Origin: RFSX01 sp964495785
Lineage (GTDB): Bacteria > Bacteroidota > Bacteroidia > Chitinophagales > Saprospiraceae
Direction: 5' to 3'
Assembly (NCBI GenBank): GCA_964495785.1
Contig: CAZBXL010000013.1
Coordinates: 1 to 64,000, forward strand
Length of the DNA: 64,000 nucleotides
Shown: piece after piece, positions 54,187 to 62,300 of the stretch
Numbering within the stretch: the first letter of the stretch is position 1
Layout of the letters: every line of letters starts with the position of its first letter
Program-made: the position numbers and the translations under genes
The notes under the pieces: generated by a model
The model's input: the letters and a program-made list of their open reading frames with translations, nothing else
What the model was told of the DNA's origin: nothing
Databases searched by the model: none

Positions 54187-54738
54187 ATGCAGTCGGAAAT
54201 CAATAACATATTATCACGAGTTAAAAAAAATGACCCTAAGGCTCAGAAGACTCTATATGATAAATATGCTCCTTTGTTCTACGGTATATGCTTGAGATAT
54301 ATGAAAAATAAGCAGGAAGCAGAAGACGTACTTGTAGAAAGTTTTTATAGAATATTTAGCAAAATAGATCAGTATAATAATAAGGGGAGCTTTGAAGGTT
54401 GGATGAAAAGAATCGTCATCAATTCCAATCTCATGCAAATCAGAAAAAATATAAACCTCAACCTTCATGTAGATATAGAGAATGCCTATCACTTAAAAGA
54501 GGACGCGACAGCCTTAACTGACTTACAGCATGAGGAGCTATTAGAGCTTATGGATGAACTACCTAATGGGTATAGGACAGTATTTAACTTATACATCATT
54601 GAAGGTTATAAGCATCGTGAGATAGCAGAAAAGTTAGACATCAGTATCAATACCTCTAAGTCACAGTTAATATTGGCTAAAAAGAGAATGCAAGAACTTT
54701 ACAAAAAAAAACATAAAACTCAACTCAAGTCGAGTTAA
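54187..54738 (+). CDS. ECF-type sigma-70 factor
   Basis: 183 residues with sigma region 2 (ALYDKYAPLFYGICLRYMKN-like; EAEDVLVESFYRIFSKIDQYNNKGSFEGWMKRI) and region 4 (ELMDELPNGYRTVFNLYIIEGYKHREIAEKLDIS followed by TSKSQLILAKKRM), without regions 1 and 3. It directs RNA polymerase to a small regulon. It is followed 17 bp later by a one-helix membrane protein that is a plausible anti-sigma factor or signalling partner. Confidence 0.94.
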   Translation: MQSEINNILSRVKKNDPKAQKTLYDKYAPLFYGICLRYMKNKQEAEDVLVESFYRIFSKIDQYNNKGSFEGWMKRIVINSNLMQIRKNINLNLHVDIENAYHLKEDATALTDLQHEELLELMDELPNGYRTVFNLYIIEGYKHREIAEKLDISINTSKSQLILAKKRMQELYKKKHKTQLKSS

Positions 54739-54755
54739 GAAATATATATAGAACC

Positions 54756-55085
54756 ATGGATAATAATTACAAACACATCAAGTCCATCGCCGATGACTAC
54801 CAAGCAACTCCCCCACCTATGGCTTGGAATAGAATAGAGCAGAGACTCATTGATGTTAAATTGAAATCAAAGAGAAATAGATTAAACCTCATTAAATTCT
54901 GGTTTACTATTGCAGCTTCTCTTATGGTTATCCTCACTTGCACATATATAATATATCAAGAATCAAATAGCACTCAGACTTACAGCTCAGAATACTTAGC
55001 AGAATTAGAAGATCTCAGCCCTCAGAAAGACTACCTCTATTCTGTAGAAAATGTAAGGCTAATCTATAATGCAACAAATAACTAA
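54756..55085 (+). CDS. Small single-span membrane protein, possible anti-sigma partner
   Basis: 109 residues: an N-terminal cytoplasmic segment (YKHIKSIADDYQATPPPMAWNRIEQRL), one membrane helix (about 48-69) and a short outer tail. The PPPxAWxxIxxRL motif is the same kind of short helix seen in cytoplasmic parts of Bacteroidota anti-sigma-like proteins. It is encoded right after the ECF sigma factor, which suggests control of it. No zinc HxxxCxxC motif is present. Its 3' end overlaps the convergent acyltransferase gene by 4 bp. Confidence 0.72.
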   Translation: MDNNYKHIKSIADDYQATPPPMAWNRIEQRLIDVKLKSKRNRLNLIKFWFTIAASLMVILTCTYIIYQESNSTQTYSSEYLAELEDLSPQKDYLYSVENVRLIYNATNN

Positions 55086-56284
55086 TGACTATCCTTAGAC
55101 TTATCCCCGTAAGGTGATCGCGGTACCCAATTATTTTCTGGTACTGTCTTAGACAGAATGAATGGGAGAAACTTATTGATAATAGGATTTGTGTGTTTGA
55201 GATAGATATTCATATCATACGGTACTGCACCCACAGAACTCTTAATTTCTAATGCCGTCCGTGATAAATTAAGAAACTTGACTTTCTGATTTATAGCTTC
55301 TTTGATTAACCTGAGTAGGATATTAAAATAGATTTGATATTTAGAGTTTTCTTTGACATCATAACCTAAGAAGTGAGCATCTCCAAATGCTCCATTTTTT
55401 ACGAAAGTGAAAAAGCCTAATAATTTCTCTTGTTTGAATACGCCTATTAGGACAAGGTCATCACCTAATGATCTTTTTAATGCCGTAAAGTAATTTTCAC
55501 TAAGAGTAAATAGACTAAACAAAGCTCTATCTGCAGTCGCCTTATATAATGCATACATATCTTTGCTGTACTTGTCAGCATCTTCTTCTGTCATCATAAG
55601 CAAATCTAAGTCTTTAGCTTGCTTTTTTACTTTTTTGAATTTGACACGATACTTAGACTTTACTTCTGCGAGATAATCATCAAAGGTATTCCACCTATCT
55701 TCGACGTGGAATATCATATCTGGCTGTACTACCAACTTAGTATATCCTGTGCCCAAGACTTCTATATTCTTGACTTTCTGATCAGTATAAAAGTCTTTGA
55801 GCAAAATTGTCTTAACTTTCTTGTTCGTCTTGTTTTTTATAAAAAGAATGATTTCCTCTAATAACTGATCATAGAACTGGGGACTTGGCTGTTCCTTGTA
55901 GGCATATGCATACTCCCCTGTCAACAACACATTACCACATACAAGAAATTCGTGATTGACAAATTTGAATAGCCATTTCAGAAAGGTGACTCTTAATTTA
56001 GCCAGGACATTTTTACTGTGGGTGTGTATTCTGAAATCTTCGGCAAGATGGATTGTTTTTTTCTGAAAGTAAAAAACAGAATTAATATCATCACCAGAAT
56101 ATACTAAGGCATAATAATATTCAAAACCCAAAGGCCCATCAGACTCTAAAAGCGATATATAGTTTGAATTAGAATAGATAGATGTATTGACAGCTTTATT
56201 CCAGTCGTCACTGACACCATCTATTGTATCCGTTATGACAACCCTATAGTTTTTGGACTTATCTATTAAAGTAATTTCTTTCAC
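55082..56284 (-). CDS. GNAT/FemAB-like acyltransferase
   Basis: 400 residues starting with GTG. The central YLAEVKSKYRVKFKKVKKQAKDLD helix followed by LYKATADRALFSLFTLSENYFTAL, LVLIGVFKQEKLLGFFTFV and LRLIKEAINQKVKFLNLSRTALEIKSSVGA matches the GNAT (BioF2/FemAB-like) family of Bacteroidota peptidoglycan- or lipid-related acyltransferases. Substrate unknown. It is cytoplasmic or membrane-peripheral. It lies 3 bp downstream of the lipoprotein gene, so the two form an operon. Confidence 0.78.
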   Translation of the reverse strand: MKEITLIDKSKNYRVVITDTIDGVSDDWNKAVNTSIYSNSNYISLLESDGPLGFEYYYALVYSGDDINSVFYFQKKTIHLAEDFRIHTHSKNVLAKLRVTFLKWLFKFVNHEFLVCGNVLLTGEYAYAYKEQPSPQFYDQLLEEIILFIKNKTNKKVKTILLKDFYTDQKVKNIEVLGTGYTKLVVQPDMIFHVEDRWNTFDDYLAEVKSKYRVKFKKVKKQAKDLDLLMMTEEDADKYSKDMYALYKATADRALFSLFTLSENYFTALKRSLGDDLVLIGVFKQEKLLGFFTFVKNGAFGDAHFLGYDVKENSKYQIYFNILLRLIKEAINQKVKFLNLSRTALEIKSSVGAVPYDMNIYLKHTNPIINKFLPFILSKTVPENNWVPRSPYGDKSKDSH

Positions 56285-56287
56285 ATC

Positions 56288-56791
56288 TTAATTCTTCATC
56301 TTCTGATCATGGAGCTGAAGAAATGCCTTATACTCACTACTCCACTTGAAATTACGGCAATGCCCTAATCCGCATTGAAGTTTAAACCATGATTCAATAC
56401 TTTCTATAATATCCCTTTGCTCTACCATAAACAATTCATAATCCAGATCCTTCGATGAAAAGTCGTTTTCATATGATATTACAAAACTAACTGGAATGCT
56501 ATCCTTCTCAAATGAGAACATAGCCAAATTATTCACATCTATATGCTTCCCTTTACCCTTTCGAGGACCTAAGATTATTGTTTGCACTTTAGCTTTATCG
56601 TCAACTTCAATATTGCCTACATTAAAGAATGTAGGTAGTTTCATCCTATCATAAGAAGGCATAATGTCCCCAGCAGGTACTAATATTGTAGCATTTAACT
56701 CTTTCATGTCATCATTCCTGGGACGTTCTCGGACTTCTTCCTTGCAGGCAGTTAAGATAAGTATGACAAGAATCACTAAATATTTTAACAC
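56288..56791 (-). CDS. Lipoprotein with a degenerate inorganic-pyrophosphatase-like fold
   Basis: 167 residues starting with GTG and a lipoprotein signal (TACKEE, Cys at residue 16). From about residue 33 the order of strands resembles soluble inorganic pyrophosphatase: LPTFFNVGNI, KVQTIILGPRKGKGKHI, LAMFSF, then a helix IIESIESWFKLQ and WSSEYKAFLQL. The metal-binding acidic residues expected before ILGP are not found, so it is probably not an active enzyme. The fold call is my pattern reading and could be wrong. It is co-transcribed with the acyltransferase downstream. Confidence 0.6.
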   Translation of the reverse strand: MLKYLVILVILILTACKEEVRERPRNDDMKELNATILVPAGDIMPSYDRMKLPTFFNVGNIEVDDKAKVQTIILGPRKGKGKHIDVNNLAMFSFEKDSIPVSFVISYENDFSSKDLDYELFMVEQRDIIESIESWFKLQCGLGHCRNFKWSSEYKAFLQLHDQKMKN

Positions 56792-56819
56792 AAAAATCTA
56801 TATTGAAATGACAAAAGAC

Positions 56820-56827
56820 CAAACATA
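56820..56827 (-). promoter_or_regulatory. -7 promoter element of the lipoprotein/acyltransferase operon
   Basis: On the minus strand TATGTTTG matches TAnnTTTG, 28 bases before the GTG at 56791. Confidence 0.4.
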
Positions 56828-56888
56828 AAGGTTAGTGACGATAATTAGAAATCACAACCTGATTAAATGTCTCTATTAAAACATAATA

Positions 56889-57281
56889 GTGATCGAAGAT
56901 CATTCTAAGAATCCTATATTTGTAGCCTTTGATAAACACATCTATATGGACGATAGCTATTTCAAATCCGAAGACCTAAAGAAATTCCCCGATATAAAAG
57001 AGTTTCAAAAGGAGTATGGAGAAAAATTCTTTGACTGGTATGGGACGGTGTTCCAAGAAGGGGCACTTACTGCGAGAGAAAAGTCTCTTATAGCCCTTGC
57101 TGTATCCCATGCTTTACAATGTCCATATTGCATAGATGCATATTCTTCAACTTGCTTAGCCAAAGGTGCTGATGAAGAACAAATGATGGAGGCTGTACAT
57201 GTAGCGGCCGCAATCAAAAGTGGCTCTACACTAGTATATGGAGTACAAATGATGAATCACGTCAAGAAAAAATTAATGTAA
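56889..57281 (+). CDS. Arsenosugar-pathway peroxidase-like (carboxymuconolactone decarboxylase fold) protein
   Basis: 130 residues starting with GTG. The AhpD-like signature AREKSLIALAVSHALQCPYCIDAYSST carries Glu65 and the redox pair C78-x-x-C81. Such a small protein, annotated as arsenosugar biosynthesis-associated peroxidase-like, is usually encoded next to ArsS. Here its TAA overlaps the arsS ATG (TAATG), so the two are translationally coupled. Catalysis in the pathway is not established. Confidence 0.85.
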   Translation: MIEDHSKNPIFVAFDKHIYMDDSYFKSEDLKKFPDIKEFQKEYGEKFFDWYGTVFQEGALTAREKSLIALAVSHALQCPYCIDAYSSTCLAKGADEEQMMEAVHVAAAIKSGSTLVYGVQMMNHVKKKLM

Positions 57282-58354
57282 TGGCTATTAAGCAGAAAAC
57301 TAAAAGTCTAAGTGCTAAGGACAGTCAATTTGCGAGTACATTCTACCAGCTACAGGTATTATCAGATGAGCAAGAGGTCAAAGCTAATATCCCAAAATTT
57401 GCTGATAGAATAGCAAAAGAAGGGGGCTATACAGAAGGTGTCCTTCCGTCTCCTGTTGAGATATTTCAGATTAACATAGGTAAATTGTGTAATCAGACAT
57501 GTGCTCACTGCCATGTAGATGCAGGCCCAGATAAGAAGAAGGAGAACATGGATAGAGCCACTTTAGAAAAGTGCTTAGAAATAATTACAGAACATAATAT
57601 CCCCCAAGTAGATATCACTGGCGGTGCCCCAGAGATGAATCCTCACTTTAGGTGGTTTGTAGAATCGTGCTCCGCGATGGGCAAGCATATCATGGTGAGG
57701 TGTAATCTCACTATCATTATGGCCAATAAGAAGTATCACGATCTACCACAGTTTTTTAAAGACAACAATGTACATGTCATAAGTTCATTACCTTACTTTA
57801 CAGCATCGAGAACTGATAGCCAAAGAGGAGATGGTGTTTTTGAGGATTCTATAAAAGCCCTCAAGGCATTAAATGAAGTTGGATATGGAATAGAAGGTTC
57901 TGGATTATTATTAGACCTCGTATTCAATCCTTCTGGTGCTTTCTTACCTGGTAATCAAGAAGAACTGCAATCAGAATTTAAGAGACAACTTGATAGAAGA
58001 TTTGGTATACAATTCAACACTTTGTTTGCTATCACTAATCTTCCTGTAAGCAGATTCTTAGACTATCTGATAGAAACGGAAAATTATGTGACATACATGG
58101 AGGAGCTTTCTAATGCTTATAACCCAGCAACTGTCTCAGGCCTCATGTGTCGTAATACTTTATCAATAAGTTGGGATGGATATATATATGATTGTGACTT
58201 CAATCAGATGTTAGATCTTAAGTCAGATGTATCCACTCCACATATTAATGATATTAATATGGAGGAACTTATGCAAAGAAAGATCATAACTAACCAGCAT
58301 TGCTACGGATGCACCGCAGGATCTGGCAGTAGTTGTGGTGGAGAAATTACATAA
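57281..58354 (+). CDS. arsS: Radical SAM protein ArsS family (arsenosugar biosynthesis)
   Basis: 357 residues. The radical SAM cluster motif CxxxCxxC is C70-N-Q-T-C74-A-H-C77, with the family continuation HVDAGPDKKKENM. The C-terminal DUF3641-type domain ends HCYGCTAGSGSSCGG, with extra cysteines for auxiliary clusters. ArsS is thought to add a 5'-deoxyadenosyl group to methylated arsenic to form arsenosugars. No arsenite methyltransferase (arsM) is in the window, so the substrate would have to come from elsewhere in the genome. Members without an arsenic role cannot be ruled out. Confidence 0.85.
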   Translation: MAIKQKTKSLSAKDSQFASTFYQLQVLSDEQEVKANIPKFADRIAKEGGYTEGVLPSPVEIFQINIGKLCNQTCAHCHVDAGPDKKKENMDRATLEKCLEIITEHNIPQVDITGGAPEMNPHFRWFVESCSAMGKHIMVRCNLTIIMANKKYHDLPQFFKDNNVHVISSLPYFTASRTDSQRGDGVFEDSIKALKALNEVGYGIEGSGLLLDLVFNPSGAFLPGNQEELQSEFKRQLDRRFGIQFNTLFAITNLPVSRFLDYLIETENYVTYMEELSNAYNPATVSGLMCRNTLSISWDGYIYDCDFNQMLDLKSDVSTPHINDINMEELMQRKIITNQHCYGCTAGSGSSCGGEIT

Positions 58355-58390
58355 ATGATTGCACAATACTATATGTCTTATTAGACTCGT

Positions 58391-58398
58391 TATATTTG
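58391..58398 (+). promoter_or_regulatory. -7 promoter element of the DUF6438 lipoprotein gene
   Basis: TATATTTG matches TAnnTTTG and ends 22 bases before the ATG at 58421. Confidence 0.45.
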
Positions 58399-58420
58399 GG
58401 AAAAATTATACCCTATCAAT

Positions 58421-59176
58421 ATGAGATATATAATACTTTTATTGACCTTAATGACTATAATATCATGCGGTTCTAAGAAAGAAATTGCTAATACTGAGAA
58501 GCCAGAAGAAGCGGAATCACCAGTAATATCAATCGAAGATCCTATAATAGTTATGTCTAAAGGAGCTTGTTTTGGCACCTGCCCTGTATACACTATCAGT
58601 ATCTCTGATACAGGTGAGATGCTATTTGAGGGTAAAAGAAATACTAAAAAACTAGGAAAATATTCTAAAAAACTGGACTTAGTTAGTCTTAAGAATCTTT
58701 TGGGCAAGTTCGAAGAGTATAAATTTATGGAGCTTGATGATTTTTATGAAAGTAAAATTTCTGATACGCCCTCTATATCCATTTCTTATACAAATAGCGA
58801 TACTACTAAAACAGTCATAGGAAAATCCGAACGTCCTCAAAGAGTTCATAGAATCCAGAAAGAAATAGAATTGATAGCTGAATCTAATGATGGCTGGACA
58901 CTCGTGGAAGCATCAAAAAATGCAATTCCAGAAGATAAACTAATTAAATCTCAAATAATTATTGAAACCAAAGGTGGCCCTCGCTTAGCAAAATGGTTTG
59001 ATAAAATGAGAGTTGATCATGGAATTAGGATAGTCAAAAGATTAAGCGCTGCAAATGATACGTGGCTAATATCATACGACACGAAAGATTATTCTCCAGA
59101 AGCCATGTTAGATATCCTGCGTAAAAATGATTTTATAGTATCAGCAGAATTTAACTCTAAAACAGAGAATCGTTAA
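58421..59176 (+). CDS. DUF6438 lipoprotein
   Basis: 251 residues with a lipobox (IISCGS, Cys17). The motif VMSKGACFGTCPVYTISISDTGEMLFEG starting near residue 45 is the DUF6438 signature (GxCFGxCPVY, two cysteines). The domain continues to about residue 150, and an unassigned C-terminal part of about 100 residues follows. Function unknown. It precedes the giant repeat protein by 207 bp in the same direction, without clear coupling. Confidence 0.8.
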   Translation: MRYIILLLTLMTIISCGSKKEIANTEKPEEAESPVISIEDPIIVMSKGACFGTCPVYTISISDTGEMLFEGKRNTKKLGKYSKKLDLVSLKNLLGKFEEYKFMELDDFYESKISDTPSISISYTNSDTTKTVIGKSERPQRVHRIQKEIELIAESNDGWTLVEASKNAIPEDKLIKSQIIIETKGGPRLAKWFDKMRVDHGIRIVKRLSAANDTWLISYDTKDYSPEAMLDILRKNDFIVSAEFNSKTENR

Positions 59177-59383
59177 TTTTTCGGGAAAATAAAAACTATT
59201 TCTCCCATAGATTAGGCATCTGTAAGCTAACCGTCATATTTTGAAAATCAAATTCATAGGGGTAAGTGACAATTTAAGTGTCCTTATACTGTATAGCTAT
59301 GTAAATTCATAGAATACACCCATTATACCTTTCATATTCTACCCTTTTTTATTTAAGCAATCCTTAATAAAAAAGTAGATTTA

Positions 59384-62300
59384 ATGAGAATACGAATTTC
59401 ACGTTATGGTTTTATCCCAAATATCCATAGCAAAATCGGAGTCCCTCAATTCAAAACAATCATTCTATTGACTTTATTTGCATTAACCTCGCAAATGATG
59501 TCAGCCCAAGTCAAAATCGGCGACAACCCCGCAAACATTGACGATGGATCACTCATAGAATTAGAAAGCACTAACAAAGCGCTTGTAATTCCAAGGATGA
59601 CCACTGCTCAGAGAGATAATATTCCTACTCCCCTAAAAGGAGCTGTGATATACAACCTTACTGACGAATGTCTGCAAGTGAACGTAGGAATTCCTACAGC
59701 GCCAGTTTGGGTTTGTGCAGGAACAAGTGGATCTACATCCATTAGTTCTATAACAAACACAGTCGTGGGAAATAGAATAGGTACGTTCTATGATGAGAAT
59801 GGACTTCCTACTGATTTTTACGAATCAGTAACTGAACTCGTAGACAACGGAGATGGATCTTACACTTACACTAATGAGTTAGGACAATCAGTGACTCTAC
59901 AAGGTGCTGATGAATCTATCACAACATTAATAGAAAATTCTGATGGAACATACACATATGTCAACGAAGAAGGCGTATCTACTATAATAGATGTGAAAGA
60001 AACGGTAACCAATCTCGTAGATAATGGAGATGGTACTTTTACCTATACAAACGAAGCAGGCGTTTCTGTTTCTTTTGGAGGTGCAGAAGAAACAATCACA
60101 ACACTCACTGATAACGGTGACGGAACATATACTTACAGAAATGAAGCTGGAGTACTTACCGTCATTGACCCATTAGAAACAACATCTACTCTTACAGATA
60201 ACGGTAACGGTACATATACGTACACAGACGAGACTGGTAATCAAACCACGATTGTATCTGCACAAGTTACAACTGAAGTGAGAAATACAATTCAAGGAAA
60301 TAAAATTGCGGAATATGTAAATGAAGATGGTGCTGTTGTTGATATCAATGAAACTGTCACTCAACTTGCAGATCAAGGTGATGGTACTTTTATTTATATC
60401 AATGAGGAAGGTATTGGAGTTACTTTCGATACTGAAGAGACCGTAACCACATTACAAAATAATGGTAACGGTTCTTACACCTATACATCTGAGGACGGAT
60501 CTCAAACAACCTTTAATACCGGTGGTGAAACAATCACCGTATTACAAGATAATGGTGACGGGACTTATACCTACACCTCTGAGGACGGAGCAATAACAAC
60601 GATAGATGCAAACGAAACCATCACTACATTGACTGACAATGGTGATGGTTCTTACATTTATACTAATGAGGCAGGTATCTCAACTGTTATTAGCAGTGTA
60701 GAAGAAGTAGTTACAGAAATAAGAAATACAATATCAGGAAATAAAATTGCTGATTATACAAATGAAAATGGTGATGTTATCGACATCAATGAATCGATAA
60801 CTACATTATCTGATAATGGTAATGGCACTTTCACTTATACAAATGAAGCTGGTTTAGATTTTACTTTTGATGCTAATGAGACAATAACTTCATTAGAGTT
60901 AAATGGAGACGGATCATACACATATACTTCTGAGGATGGCACTACGACGACTATCGTATCTACTGATGTAAATACTTTCGTAAGAAGCATCATTAACGGA
61001 AATATGATTGCTGATTACACAAACGAAAATGGTGACGTAGTTGAGATCCATGAATCAATAACAACAATAACTGATAATGGAAACGGAACGTTTACTTATG
61101 TAAATGAAGCTGGTGACAATTTTACTTTTGATGCTAATGAAACTATTACGTCTCTTATAGACAATGGTGATGGATCATTCACTTATACTTCTGAGGATGG
61201 CACATCTACAACTGTACAATCAGAGAATATTGTTACTGTTGTGAGAAGCTTAGTTACTGGTCATACGATTGCAGATTATACAAATGAAAATGGTGATATA
61301 GTTCAAATCCAAGAGACTGTAACGACTATGGTTGATAATGGTGATAATACTTACACTTACACTAATGAAAACGGCGAGAGCTTTGTATTAGATGCAGGAG
61401 AGACTATTACCACAATGATAGACAACGGTGACGGAACTTTTACTTATACTAACGAAGCTGGATCTACATTTACATTTGGTGCTCCAGAAACTGTTACAAG
61501 TCTAATAGATAATAGAGATGGGAGTTTTACTTACACAAACGAAGAAGGTGTCGCTAACACATACAGTGTATGCGATGTAGTAGATGAGTGTGAGACAGTA
61601 ACTTCTATTTCATGGAATGCCAACACATCAGAGTTAGAGTATATTGATGAAAATGGTGATACGAATAGTATTCCACTATTCTTCAATCAGTCATTCGTAG
61701 CAGATGTTAATCCAAATACAAATACACAAGACATCGCATTACATACAAGTGGAGATGGAACTGTAACGACAATAAGAGAAACAGTTACAGAATTAGTTGA
61801 TAATGGTGATGGAACATTTAGCTATACAAATGAAACTGGAGATGTATTTACATTTGGTTCTGCTGAGACTATCACTACACTTATTGATAATGGTGATGGA
61901 ACTTTCACTTATACAAATGAGGATGGGTCTACGACGACATTCGATGTATCTAAAATTGTGACTATTCTAAACAGCTACAATACTGGAAATCTAATAGCTG
62001 ATTACACAAACGAAGATGGAGACTTAACTGAAATATTTGAAACTATTACAACTCTTGTAGATAACGGTGATGGAACTTTCACTTATACCAATGAAGAAGG
62101 AACAGCCTTTACATTTGGTTCAGCTGAAACTATTACATCATTAGTTAATAACGGTGATGGAACTTATACTTATACTTCTGAAGATGGTACAACTACTATC
62201 GTAGATGCTAACGATGTTGTTACAGAATTAATAGCAACTGTTTCAGGAAATCAAATAGGAACATACACTAACGAAGATGGCGTTGTTACTGATTTATTTG

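Noticed and set aside
60173..60376. Antisense and out-of-frame small frames inside the repeat protein (also 62781-62987)
   Set aside because: They arise from the repeated composition of the main frame and have no start context or family match.
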